Source: Pseudeuparius sepicola
Lineage: Eukaryota > Arthropoda > Insecta > Coleoptera > Anthribidae
DNA: 64,000 bases
Direction of reading: 5' to 3'
NCBI GenBank assembly: GCA_963920635.1
Contig: OY987298.1
Span: 82,345,454 to 82,409,453 of the forward strand
The position numbers and the translations under genes are program-made. Of this stretch, positions 17,479 to 27,674 are shown piece after piece. Each line of letters opens with the position of its first letter. Within the stretch, counting starts at the first letter, position 1. Below the pieces are notes generated by a model. That model was not told the DNA's origin. It worked only from the letters and a program-made list of their open reading frames with translations, and ran no database searches.

Positions 17479-17968
17479 AGAAAAGTTGGAATTTTATGAA
17501 AATGGCTTGATAAAAAAATCAGATTTATTATAAAGCTCTTCCAGGGAATAGGAGTTATTATGTATGTGCGTTTAGAAATCTTAGCTGTCCCATTAAAGAG
17601 CTACCTATAGAAGACTTTATTACACTAAATGATAATCAATGGATTAGTTCATTTGTGGTAGACATTATCTTTGAACTTTTAAATAATAATGGATTTATTA
17701 TAAAGCTCTTCCAGGGAATAGGAGTTATTATGTATGTGCGTTTAGAAATCTTAGTTGTCCCATTAAAGAGCTACCTATAGAAGACTTTATTACACTAAAT
17801 GATAATCAATGGATTAGTTCATTTGTGGTAGACATTATCTTTGAACTTTTAAATAATAATGGAGATTATCAAGTGATATCAATGGAGAAATCTTCTATAA
17901 TCTTTGATGGCAATCTGGATGATAAACAGACCTTTATTAAAAGTTTTAAGTTTTCAAAAACTAAAATA
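17479..17968 (+). pseudogene. Ulp1/C48-peptidase-like fragment between two Polintons
   Basis: The sequence resumes the gene or element interrupted by the first Polinton. Conceptual residues include RSYYVCAFRNLSCP, LPIEDFITLNDNQWISS and FVVDIIFELLNNN, which resemble the start of an Ulp1-type cysteine protease domain (Leu-Asn-Asp/Asp-x-x-Trp). It ends abruptly at the AGTAGGAG end of a second Polinton, before any catalytic His-Trp would be expected. An internal 170-bp tandem duplication also disrupts it. The family assignment is tentative. Confidence 0.4.
17522..17861. repeat. 170-bp tandem duplication
   Basis: GATTTATTATAAAGCTCTTC at 17522 recurs at 17692, and the following about 170 bases are nearly identical (one visible C/T difference, TTAGCTGTCCC against TTAGTTGTCCC). 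Confidence 0.9.
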
Positions 17969-18430
17969 AGTAGGAGAGGCGACACTTGGTCCACCCCCCT
18001 CCCCTCTCAGGCCCCCCGCCCTTTCCCCTCCCAGGCCCCGCCCACCTCCCCCCCCACCACTGACCACGCCCGTTCCCTCTCCCCGCCCCTTTCGTGACGT
18101 CATTGGGCCCCGCCCCTCCTAAGCCCCGCCCCCATGACCTCGCCGACCAATTGGGAGCGCTGAATTCGATCACGTGGTCTCTGAAGTCAGATGCTTATCG
18201 CCATTTTCGACGCCATTTTATTTCGTATCGCTCCTTTCGACGCCATTTTTGATTTTAAGCCCCGCCCCATGTCCTCGCCGGCCAATTGGGAACGCCGAAT
18301 TTCGACGCCATTTTAATAATTCTTATCAATACTTTCGACGCCATTTTCGTCTTAAGCCCCGCCCCACCTGACCTTGCCGGCCAATTGGGAGAGTTGAATT
18401 CGAGCACGTGGTCTCTGACGTCACATCCTT
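17969..18430. repeat. GC-rich terminal region of second Polinton with sub-repeats
   Basis: Three copies of a unit TAAGCCCCGCCCC...CCAATTGGGA (about 18118, 18254, 18353), two ending in CACGTGGTCTCTGA, are interleaved with at least four copies of TTTCGACGCCATTTT (about 18208, 18235, 18300, 18332). It holds Sp1-like, CCAAT and E-box (CACGTG) matches. It acts as the terminal repeat; its partner is not visible. Confidence 0.75.
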
Positions 18431-18552
18431 ATCTCTACTTTTGATCTCTCGCTCGTCGCGGCGTTACCGGATCCTCGAATATTTCCTGGGATGCGACGTT
18501 GCCTTTTCCTGGAATGGCGCCAAGTTCAAAATTCTGAAAAATAAAAAAATCC

Positions 18553-18623
18553 TCGCCGGGGTTCGAACCTACGACCGTCTAATTAAGAGTCCGACGCGCC
18601 AACCAACTAGGCTATCGGCGCAC
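18553..18623 (-). tRNA. tRNA-Lys(CTT)-like sequence, pseudogene or SINE head
   Basis: On the minus strand there is an A-box match TAGCCTAGTTGG, a seven-base anticodon loop CTCTTAA (anticodon CTT, Lys) and a perfect B-box GGTTCGAACCC, followed by a TTTTTTT Pol III terminator near 18541-18547. The D arm pairs, but the anticodon and T stems have mismatches and the acceptor ends do not pair well. A degenerate tRNA or tRNA-derived SINE is more likely than a functional tRNA. It lies inside the second Polinton. Confidence 0.5.
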
Positions 18624-18981
18624 TCGGAAAAATTACCTAAAATGGTGTAAACTAGAATTTCGGTGACGTCACAGAACTAAGAATACAGGATGAGAGAAAA
18701 AAATAAATACAATATGTACAGGGTGTGACAAAAATCAATGCCAGAAGGGCCTTAATAAATTGATCATGTGATCTCGTGGAACTAAGAACACGTGATGAGA
18801 GAAAAATACAAGGCGAAAATAAGAGTTAACAAAAGTTAGGTAAAAAAATTTAAATGTGCCCTTGTGACACCTCGCTGGACTCGTCTCCACGTCAGGAACA
18901 CGAATAAAATTCATAAGTAGATGGTCAGATGTAGAAAAAACATTTAAATACGAGAGTGCGTTTTGAAATAAATTCATTTCG
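18624..18981. other. Non-coding stretch before the second PLA2 gene
   Basis: It contains an ACAGGGTGTGACAAAAATCAATG segment (about 18718) that resembles the TTTTTGTCACA-type units of the first element. No gene is supported. Confidence 0.4.
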
Positions 18982-19472
18982 ATGTTGTTAGTCACCGGTG
19001 AAGGTTTAGTAAACACCTTAATCAACAAATTACTCATTGAATTACACATTCCCGGCTATCAGTTCTGCGGACCAGGAACAAAATTGCAGAAAAGAATCGA
19101 ACAGGGCGATACAGGCATAAATAAACTTGACTCAGCCTGTCGAATTCACGACTTGACATATTTGAAAAATAAATCTGTGGAAGAGCGACACAAGGCAGAC
19201 TGGGAATTAGAGAAACGAGCCTGGCAGAGGGTCAAATCAAAAGACGCTAAACTTGGAGAGAAGGCCGCCGCGTGGTTCGTCACCACCGTCATGAAAACAA
19301 AGCGAAAGCTGGGCATGGGCGTGGACGCAAAACAAAAGAAACCAGTATCATTTAGACGAGACATTGTGAAAAAAGTTGCAAAGTCTCTGAAGAAATCATT
19401 CGATGAACACCAACTCAACGATGTGAAAAATTTAAAGAAATCCTCTTTGGCAGCCATCCGTGCCGCTCGCAT
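18982..19472 (+). CDS. PLA2-domain virion protein of the second Polinton, 3'-truncated by the gap
   Basis: The frame is open from ATG 18982 to the gap. The calcium-loop-like YQFCGPGT and an intact catalytic pair CRIHDLTYL are present, followed by the conserved EERHKADWELEKRAW helix, GMGVDAKQKK and SFRRDIVKKVAKSLKK. It is clearly homologous to the gene at 16084-16849 and lacks that copy's 19-bp duplication. The N-terminus is about 12 residues shorter, so the start may differ. The hydrophobic C-terminal half falls in the N gap. This part shows no lesion. Confidence 0.8.
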
Positions 19473-19672
19473 NNNNNNNNNNNNNNNNNNNNNNNNNNNN
19501 NNNNNNNNNNNNNNNNNNNNNNNNNNNNNNNNNNNNNNNNNNNNNNNNNNNNNNNNNNNNNNNNNNNNNNNNNNNNNNNNNNNNNNNNNNNNNNNNNNNN
19601 NNNNNNNNNNNNNNNNNNNNNNNNNNNNNNNNNNNNNNNNNNNNNNNNNNNNNNNNNNNNNNNNNNNNNNNN
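19473..19672. other. Assembly gap, 200 N
   Basis: Exactly 200 N, a conventional placeholder length, so the true distance is unknown. The body of the second Polinton probably collapsed here. Confidence 0.98.
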
Positions 19673-19936
19673 TGTTATACCTAGAGTATCCATATCAGCA
19701 GTTAATAGGAAAATTGATGTAAGAGACCTGATTTGTGTCACACAGTAAGTTTTTTAAGCCAATTTAATACTTGTTATACTAGTTATCATTGGGTTGGTGC
19801 AAAAAGGGTATTAATATACTTGCAAAGAACGAAGGATTATTGTTTAACATTTAGCAAGGATGATAAAGATTTTGAAGGTTTTGTTGATGCCGACTGGGCT
19901 GGAAATGTTAGGGATAGAAAGTCTTATACCTACGGG
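19673..19936 (+). pseudogene. Ty1/copia polymerase fragment (RT end and RNase H start)
   Basis: Residues PYQQLIGKLM, then HTVSFLSQFNTCYTSYHW, AKRVLIYLQRTKDYCLTF and FVDADWAGNVRDRKSYT match the copia RT-RNase H junction, including the Asp of the RNase H DADWA motif. Stops and a frameshift interrupt it, and it is cut at both sides. It is a relic. Confidence 0.85.
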
Positions 19937-21335
19937 TATAAAATTAACATAATATACGCTAACTGGCCGAAAATAGCTAATGCCATATTGAAAGAAGCGG
20001 CGGAAAGGAACGTTTTAACTATAGACTGCGACGGTAAGTTATTGTGCTAACGAAATTTAGGGGAGCATTGGGATTGGGAGCAGGCGTAATTGATCTGTTC
20101 AGTTGAGTCGATATTATTATTTAGTTTTGTTTATAATCAAAAATACGTTAAAGATTTTTAATTAAGAATGCACATTTTCTCAAAGAACACGTGTCCAATT
20201 TTTTAAGTCAAAATTTTTTAATATTTTATCGTTTGGAATTTGAAAGTATTGCTTGATTATTTTAAGGATAAGTTATATTTAAAATAGCAAATTTTCATGG
20301 TTTTCGTGTACATTTACTGTTAACTTCCCAGCAAACACTGATGAATGGGGCTTAAATGGGCAAGCGCATAGTCCCCAGCACTGTTCTAATTGGCACATTT
20401 GTGGCAGCCATAAATGGACCATAAGCGAAATGTCCCGCCGGCCAGCAGCAGACCATCCTTTAATTTGCCAACAACTTACCTTGTTGGGACACAAAAGAGC
20501 CAATGCAGACGCCAACATCTTGCCGCATTTGGCGAACAAGTGCAGGCACATTGATAGTTTGCCAGTTGGGGGCTAGTATTGGCTATTAACAGTTACACTT
20601 AAGCCCCACAATGATAAATGCATTGGGTTTCCTCTGTGGGCTATTTGGTGGCTAGCCATTAACATACCATTACTGGAATATTTATGGCTCCAGACTCATA
20701 TCCAGTGTGTTTAAATGAAGAAACTGGCATACTGTGTCAAATTTTTATTCACAAAAGCATAGCTAAGTACTCTTTCGTGAACAAAAATTTTACACAATAT
20801 ACAAATTTTCTTCATATTATGTATTGGTCTGCGTATGCAGCTATTTCTCCATTTTGACTTTTTAGGGCATTTCTAAACGATTGAAAAAGTTTTGATTTCA
20901 CCCTTGTAGGATTTGGGAAACTTATCGAAACAATAAAAACATCTGGCCATTTTGAAATGTTTTATTTCATTTAAAAAAATAAACATTGTAAATAAAACAT
21001 GTATTCTTAAATAATAAAAACATTAAAAAATAAAGTTAACATTTAATGCAAGTAAAACTATTATAAAGCTGAAATCGAGCCGTAAACTGCATTACCTCAT
21101 AAACATCAAATGTAAATTTTACTCAAAAATGTTTTCCAGCAGCTAGTGCAAGGTGCAGTGTACAGGATGATCCAAACTCGACGCCCCAGGCCTACTGCGG
21201 GAACCCGAAAGCTTAAATGGGACATAACTACTAACGTTCAATTATAACCGAAAATTTGCTTTTTTGATGTTTGGGAAAATGGCCGCTGTGACGTCATCGA
21301 TATTTTTTCCCAGAACATACAATTTTTCCTCTATA
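19937..21335. other. Non-coding or unrecognised sequence
   Basis: A short coding-like piece with a GTAAGT donor (AILKEAAERNVLTIDCD, about 19975-20033) could be an exon relic. At about 20325-20690 lies a moderately GC-rich block starting CCCAGCAAACACTGATG with no ORF, perhaps a DNA-transposon remnant. Near 21170 a TACAGGATGATCCAAACTCG end resembles the repeat end at 42105. No gene is supported. Confidence 0.4.
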
Positions 21336-21815
21336 ATATGTTGAAAGTCCTTATCATTCTCAACAACTTTTGTTGAAAAGATTTTCTGTATCTGTTATTG
21401 TTCAAAATCTACATTGTCAAATATGTAAAAAAATATGGATACACCATGATCGGTTTTCCGAAATCTAGCTAGCCATGGAAACAATTATTGATAGTCCGAA
21501 ATTATTAAAAATTATTAAAGGGTGTCTTGTGCCCCCTTAAATTTTTCAATTGGATTATTTTTTTTTTAATTTTACAAACAATAATAGCACACAAGTTAGT
21601 AACAAGCACTGTTCAAAAATTTAAGAAATAATCCAGTTGAATAAATTTAAGGGTGCACAAGGCACCCTAACATGCTTTTAAATAATTTCTGACTATCAAT
21701 TGTTTCCATGGCTACCTAGATTTCGGAAAACCGATCCCTGAACGTTTTGAACAATAACAGATACAGAAAATCTTTTCCTACAAAAGTTGAGAATGATATG
21801 GACTTTCAATATACA
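21336..21815. repeat. Inverted-repeat (foldback) element
   Basis: ATATGTTGAAAGTCCTTATCATTCTCAAC at 21338 mirrors GTTGAGAATGATATGGACTTTCAATAT at 21786-21813. The inner arms share TTTCGGAAAACCGATC and GGGTG..TTGTGC segments. The loop is about 100 bp. Non-coding. Confidence 0.75.
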
Positions 21816-22137
21816 GTGTGGTCATTTAAGAGTGCAACGTAGGTATGGGATTTTTGTTTTATTAATTGCAGAACCAAAATACAAATATTCCCGAAAGTTG
21901 GTGCATGTTCAATTTAGGCGCAATTATAATGGTTGCATACAGGGTAGGTCAAAAAATACAAAAATTGCACAAGAGTAAAGTACCCTTATTTCAGAAAATT
22001 GAGCAAAATGTTATTAAGAAAATTTGTTTACAATTAAACGTTATGCCTAAACACCAAAACATTACGAAGCGGTAGAAGGACCACTCTCTATTTCATTCCT
22101 AGATCTCGACTTTGAACTCGAGATCTCGACTTTGAAC

Positions 22138-23208
22138 TAGGCCTTGGAGAGATGTAAACATCAAACGACAGACGCGGAGCCATCGCCCGTCAAAAGTGAC
22201 CAAATATTCAAAAGCCGGGCAATAAAGGCCCATTTAACTTTTCGTACACATTGCGAAATTGTTACCTATAGCAGCGCAATCTTTCAATATAATTATTTTA
22301 GTAGGTTTGAATATCAATACATTTGTTATGCAGTAGTTTGGTTTTTCTGTTCGAAGGTGCCGTGTCCTGTCATATTTGACCTACGTAAAGCGATCGTCAA
22401 AGTCAAGCAACGCCGCGCGCATTTGGTTCATGGACGGGTGATCCCGTATGATTATTTTCTTTTTAATAAAACATTTTTTTTAGATTTCAAAAAATATATA
22501 TAATATGTACCAAGGCATTGAAGTTTAACTTTTTATGACTCATGTGGTTTATTTGCCTCGGCCAGAGGCCTCGCCAACTAAATTCCACAGTTCAAAGTCG
22601 AGATCTCGAGTTCAAAGTCGAGATCTCGATTTCAAAGTAGAGATCTCGACTTTAAAGTCGAGATCTCGACTTTGAACTGTGGAATTTAGTTGGCGAGGCC
22701 TCTCGACTTTGAACTCGAGATCTCGACTTTAAAGTCGAGATCTCGACTTTGAACTGTGGAATTTAGTTGGCGAGGCATCTGGCCGAGGCAAATAAACCAC
22801 ATGAGTCATAAAAAGTTAAACTTCAATGCCTTGGTACATATTATATATATTTTTTGAAATCTAAAAAAAAATGTTTTATTAAAAAGAAAATAATCATACG
22901 GGATCACCCGTCCATGAACCAAATGCGCGCGGCGTTGCTTGACTTTGACGATCGCTTTACCTAGGTCAAGTATGACAGGACACGGCACCTTCGAACAGAA
23001 AAACCAAACTACTGCATAACAAATCTATTGATATTCAAACCTACTAAAATAATTATATTGAAAGATTGCGCTGCTATAGGTAACAATTTCGCAATGTGTA
23101 CGAAAAGTTAAATGGGCCTTTATTGCCCGGCTTTTGAATATTTGGTCACTTTTGACGGGCGATGGCTCCGCGTCTGTCGTTTGATGTTTACATCTCTCCA
23201 AGGCCTAC
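22138..23208. repeat. 1.07-kb near-perfect palindrome
   Basis: TAGGCCTTGGAGAGATGTAAAC at 22138 is mirrored by GTTTACATCTCTCCAAGGCCTA ending at 23208. Arms of about 450 bp match almost base for base (for example the CATTTAACTTTTCGTACAC and TCATGGACGGGTGATCCCG segments and their complements). Between them lies an array of TCGAGATCTCGACTTTGAA units. Open frames in the arms are mirror images and not evidence of genes. Confidence 0.92.
22590..22760. repeat. TCGAGATCTCGACTTTGAA minisatellite at the palindrome centre
   Basis: About eight units of a 19-20-base motif, itself containing the palindrome TCGAGATCTCGA, alternate in both orientations. Two more units sit just outside the left arm (22104-22138), suggesting the array was there before the palindrome formed or that it is mobile with it. 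Confidence 0.85.
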
Positions 23209-25165
23209 TTACTTACTTTTGGGACACTTCACTGCCGATTTCAAGAAAAAGATTATTATTAATAATTCAAATTACAATTTACTTGTATTAATACAAATTT
23301 ATTACATTATAACCAAAATGGTTATGTTTGAGCGCCAGAAGCTTGAACCATTTAGTGGTTAAATAAAAAGCACATTTTTCTAATAATTACAATATATTTA
23401 CAATTTGGAATTGTACATTTAGTGGTTCACACAAAGTACAGTAGGTAAACTGAGTAGTTAAATTTGATACTTACAATTTATAATTTGTTAAAAAAAACTT
23501 GGAAAAGGTTAAAGTTTACAATATAACATTGGTGTGCTGACTACTCTAAGCCGGTTGTAACGTTGGTGTGCTGGTACTCAGTCCGTCCCTGTCTCGCTTA
23601 CGTGCTTCGCTCACGTACCGGAGTGCATGTAACAGAAAACACAACGAACAGTCTCCGAAAACCAGCAGTCGATGTTTCGACGCTTTTACAATTACTAGTT
23701 AAATGTATTACGTAAAAAGGGGTAAAAAAAGAATTGAATCTGTACAGATTTTGCAGTTACATGTGGCAAACCTTAATTAACAACCCCAAGATAGATTAAA
23801 GCATGTAACTTTGAATTATAGAACCTTGAAATTGGCTGTGAAATAGATTAAAAATGACTATACAAAACGATCAGTTATCTCGACTACACTTGACTTATAA
23901 ATTTAATATACAATATTTACAAAATAAAAGGTAACATTAATAAAATACAAAAGTTCTAGCGAGTTTTCCAATTTCACCCCTTGGCAAAATACCAAAAACA
24001 ATAGCCCTGTAAGCTATGTAAAATAAGAAAACGTGTCGTGAAGTCTACACCACGTCGAACAACTTAAGTGTGGGGCATAGAGTGATTCTGTGCAAAAACG
24101 TGACCTAATATAACTAAACCTAATATAATTGAAATAACCAAAAGTTGGCTACGACCCATCACGTGAAGTCCACAGAACAAGGGAAACAGATTCCGAATGA
24201 GATGGCTACAGCGAAGTCGACAAGTGTCGGATACAGATAAAATCAGTAATCTAAGTAGCTAACTCACCCGGAATACTGTCTTCTGTAACTCCCTGTGGTC
24301 CTCACGCTGTTGGTCGCTGATTGAACCTGATAGATGTGGGAAAAACCCTCCACGACTTGTCCACGAGGTTCGTAGAAACGTGGTGATCACACATGAAAAA
24401 AAAAAACAGAAAACTTATTAGCACAGTAAACCCAAAAATACACGATACACCAAACCACTTAAGCTGCTCGCAAAGATGAGTATTAAATTCCGAAAATAGA
24501 TTTCCCAGCGGAAAATTCGAATGAATAATTCGGAACTTAACCTCACGTGATGCACACCTGACAAGTGGTAAAATGGGAAGCCGCCCGATTCTTTTCGCCG
24601 GGTCTATTTACAATTTTTTTTGAAATATGGACGACGGATGACTTCCGTTTCCTTTCCAGAACGAATTGGAAGGTTTGGGGAGTCAAATAAAAAAAAAACA
24701 ATCGGAAGTCGCCATTTAGGACGACGATGGCAGGCCAGGGTGTAAACTGTCAATTCTGTCAAACTTTTATCACTGATATTAGATTAGTAGAAACGTAGGA
24801 AACAAAGAGTGACGTTAGTACACGGAACAACCGTGGCGCGCGAGTCAATCGTAAACTGAATAAAGTGAATATTATCTCTATAATTAAAGTCAGACAGTGA
24901 TTACAACAATGTAATTGTTTTAGTAATACATACCTTCAATCGACTAATAAAATTGAAACATTTTTGCAACCGCACATAGCCTTTAATAAACAATTTGTTT
25001 GGTAACAACAAAGTAGGCAACTTGTTATGCATCCGCTTGTATAGGTGGTTGCAGATAACAGGGCAACATTTTTTTTAAATCGGTAGTTGTATACGGGGTG
25101 TGATGAATTAATAAGAATTAAATAATGCATTTAAACGCTGTAACGGAAATTAGATAAAATTTTCG
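23209..25165. other. A/T-rich stretch, possible LTR relic, no gene
   Basis: At about 23370-23640 a segment with GTGTGCTGACTAC, a repeated TTGGTGTGCTG and (on the minus strand) a TGTTACATGCACTCCGG start looks like a solo LTR with faint similarity to the LTR near 27003-27180. The remaining sequence to 25165 shows no supported ORF. Confidence 0.35.
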
Positions 25166-26918
25166 TTACAGTGTGGAAAAGATTGTTTTACCAGGTAGAA
25201 TTGAGGAGTAGTCTTGAAGCAATGCAATTGGATATCGGTCAGGCACTGTTTGAGCGTTTAGTTTCCGATAGTCGCCGTAAGGACGCCAATCCCCATTTTT
25301 CTTCTTTGTCAAATGAAGTGGACTGGCCCAGGGACTCTTCAAGGGTCTAACGTGGCCCAATTCAACCATGAGTTTAAACTCATCTTTAGATATTTTCAAG
25401 CGTTCTGGTCGTAAAGGTCTAACACGCTCAGAACAAGGGGGTCCTGTTGTAGTGATATGATGTTTGATAGAATGCTTGGGAGCTGAGTAATCGAATGGGT
25501 TTCCAAGGACTTCAGGAAACTTCCTCAAAATTTCTGAGTATCTGGAACTGTTGTTGATGGTTGTAACTGAAGTGATTGGTGCCGGAGCAAGTATTCCTGT
25601 GGCGTCGCATCCTGTATTAAGGTTTGTGCGTTTGTGCTTGAGGTCAACCAGTAATCCATGAGCAAATATTAAGTCTGAGCCTAATATAGGATATGGTACG
25701 TTGGCAATGCAGAATACCCATCGTATTGGTCGGCGGAGGCCTAAGTTAAGTGTCAAAGCTCGTTCACCATAAGTTTGGATTTTGGAACCATTGTCAGCAT
25801 ACAGAAAGAGAGGAGCTGGTCTCACCTTGTCTTGGCGGGTGGCTGGAGTGACTGAGATATCTGCTCCAGTATCAACAAGGAATCTGACACCTGTCGCTCG
25901 GTCTTGAACAAAAAGTCGGCGACTCGGTCGACGGAATGTGTCGCCGCCGCCAGCAACCGTCGAATTTACTGACGGGGGTTGGAGTTTTCCTGCTCGGTTT
26001 GCCACGAGCAAGGTTTTCGTACACTTGGCAGCTTTACCTGCAAATCTTCGGTGATGATAGCAAATTCCAGTGTTTTGATTACCATTTCCCTGGTTTGTTT
26101 GTGCTGGTTGTGGTGTCTGACTACGGTGACGGTTGTACCTGCTACTGGAACGACTGCGAGTATGACGAAAAAGTTGGTCAATTTTGAAGGAAAGGTCGTC
26201 GACACGTTTGGTCAGGCCATCAACTTGGGCTTCGAGGTCTGGTTTGGGCACGTTGAGTGGTACTGTCTTCGAAATTGGCATAAGGCGTCCACCGGTAGTA
26301 TGGCGTTGTATATTTACTATTTTGTCAGCCAACTGCGCCAAGGCATCGTTGCTTAAACCATCTGCAGCAGCTAGGGCCACCTGGACATTCTCTGGCAAGC
26401 GGTCGAGCCACAAAGTCCTAGTGAAAGCTGCATCTAATCGATTTCCACCCAGTCGGTGCATCTCTGCAAGGAGTTCCGAGGGTCTTCGGTCACCCAGTTC
26501 GAGACCTGAGACCAGTGTCTTGAATCGACGCTCTTAAGTCTCGGAAAAATGGTTCAATAGGGCTTCTTTGATGCGCCCATACTTGTCGGTAGTGGGAGGG
26601 TTTGCTATTATATGTTCGATAACTGAAAGTGTGTCTTGGTCCAATCGACTGATAACGGCTGTATATTTGGCGAAGTCAGATGTTATTCGTTTGCTGTGAA
26701 ACTGTGCATCTATAGCCGTGAACCACAGCTGCACCTTCTTGTTCCAAAATGGAGGTAAAAAAATCAGGTCTGTCGAGACGGTCTACATGGAAGTCTTGTC
26801 CATGGGATACCGGATGCTGTAGCCCCGTTGAGGGATGCGCTGCATCACCTACCTCCGCATCAGGTTGATTATGATTATTCCCGATGCCAGCGTGGGTATT
26901 TTCATTTGGGTTCACCAT
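25166..26918 (-). pseudogene. CsRn1-like gag-pol polyprotein, partial
   Basis: It starts at ATG 26918 (MVNPNENTHAGIGNN). A frameshift lies near 26740 and a stop at 26534-26536 inside gag. The long open part has gag helix [21 protein letters not shown], a zinc-finger variant [14 protein letters not shown], the aspartic protease core [12 protein letters not shown] and the RT N-terminus [20 protein letters not shown], then [20 protein letters not shown]. It terminates before the catalytic YxDD motif. The product would be a non-functional polyprotein. Confidence 0.85.
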
Positions 26919-26979
26919 CTATTTTTTTTGTTACAGCGATCTGGTCGTTCGGTGCTTCAACTCTCACCCGACCCGAGCA

Positions 26980-26998
26980 GATCACGTCGGGGTCACCA
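26980..26998 (-). promoter_or_regulatory. Retrotransposon primer-binding site
   Basis: TGGTGACCCCGACGTGATC on the minus strand, two bases after the LTR end. This is the sequence used by CsRn1-like elements, reported to pair with tRNA-Trp. Confidence 0.65.
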
Positions 26999-27182
26999 GT
27001 TGTGGGTTTTGTGACTTCCCACAAATTATTAAATTAGTTCTGTGCCTGTTATTTAGGCCGTTAAACACTTTAAAATAGTATTAAGTTTTATTTTTTATTT
27101 TTGAAAAATAATTAATATGACAAATTATATAATTAACAATGGCAGGACCTGTTGGACTACAATTTACAATTTAGCATGCTGA

Positions 27183-27223
27183 CTAGATCCACAGACTAAC
27201 GAGTATTTATTCTGTGCTAGATC
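27183..27223. mobile_element. 27-bp remnant transposon with 7-bp target duplication
   Basis: CTAGATC | CACAGACTAACGAGTA + TTTATTCTGTG | CTAGATC. The 27 bases at 27190-27216 equal the two ends of the 261-bp insertion at 32602-32862, fused with no interior. It lies 15 bp upstream of the first TATCGATA box of DAD1. Confidence 0.75.
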
Positions 27224-27237
27224 CGACCTCCACATAC

Positions 27238-27276
27238 TATCGATAGTCTAGAAAACTATCGATAGTGCTATCGATA
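27238..27276 (+). promoter_or_regulatory. Three TATCGATA (DRE) boxes in the DAD1 promoter
   Basis: Perfect TATCGATA octamers lie at 27238-27245, 27257-27264 and 27269-27276, about 170-205 bp upstream of the DAD1 ATG. In flies this octamer is the DNA replication-related element bound by DREF and BEAF and is typical of broadly expressed housekeeping promoters, which suits an oligosaccharyltransferase subunit. Confidence 0.7.
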
Positions 27277-27443
27277 GTTTTCCACCTCTAGTGCTTATAA
27301 TATTTTGTAACCTATCATATATTTTGTGATATTTTGTATTTTGTGAACCCAACTCCAACGCCTTCTACCTTTTATCAGAGCATATTATAAATATCTTTTT
27401 ATAATAACTTTTTTTACACTTTTGTCAGCTATAAAATTTGAAA

Positions 27444-27651
27444 ATGTCCCAAATTGCCACAGTTGTTTCAAAGTTTTATAACGAATATAATACTAAAACA
27501 CCAAAGAAGTTGAAAGCTGTTGATGCTTATTTGTTGTATATTTTATTAACTGGCATGGTGCAGTTTGTTTATTGTATGCTAGTTGGAACATTCCCGTTTA
27601 ATTCATTTTTGAGTGCATTCATCGGCTGTGTGAGTTCCTTTGTATTAGCTG
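27444..27651 (+). CDS. DAD1: DAD1, oligosaccharyltransferase subunit, exon 1
   Basis: DAD1 (Ost2 homologue) is a small membrane subunit of the oligosaccharyltransferase that transfers N-glycans in the endoplasmic reticulum. ATG 27444 gives [15 protein letters not shown], then [31 protein letters not shown] and CVSSFVLA, almost colinear with animal DAD1. The exon ends in phase 1 at a GTAAGA donor (27652). With exon 2 at 61425-61555 the protein is 112 aa, the normal length (113 in human), with three membrane spans. No lesion is present. This is the only clearly intact host gene in the window. Confidence 0.95.
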
Positions 27652-27674
27652 GTAAGACTTATAATAATTATTAG

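Larger units (their letters stand above)
17969..19472 (+). mobile_element. Second Polinton, left part only (runs into the gap)
   Basis: It starts AGTAGGAGAGGCGACAC, has a C-rich CCCCGCCC-laden terminal region like the first element, includes TGACGTCA octamers (about 18095 and 18416), and leads into a PLA2 virion gene reading inward. It therefore mirrors the right end of the first Polinton and lies in opposite orientation, 497 bp away. Sequence differences in termini and gene show it is a related but distinct family member. The rest is hidden by the N gap or deleted. Confidence 0.8.
25166..27180 (-). mobile_element. Ty3/gypsy element of CsRn1 type, 3'-truncated
   Basis: On the minus strand the order is an LTR (about 27180 to 27001, ending CACA), a primer-binding site TGGTGACCCCGACGTGATC two bases later (26998-26980), gag, protease and the start of reverse transcriptase, stopping at 25166. 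RT palm, RNase H, integrase and the 3' LTR are absent. The primer-binding site and the Cys-His-His-Cys-type gag finger point to the CsRn1 clade. The upper LTR boundary is approximate. Confidence 0.75.

Noticed and set aside
22144..22988. Two similar frames on opposite strands (CPVI.DL.KAIVKVKQRRAHL)
   Set aside because: They are mirror images created by the palindrome. There is no start context, no splice signals and no known family.
21336..23208. CRISPR-like arrays
   Set aside because: Repeats are palindromic arms and a minisatellite without unique spacers, in a eukaryotic genome.
25936..26537. Plus-strand frames over the CsRn1-like element
   Set aside because: They are shadows of the minus-strand gag-pol frame.
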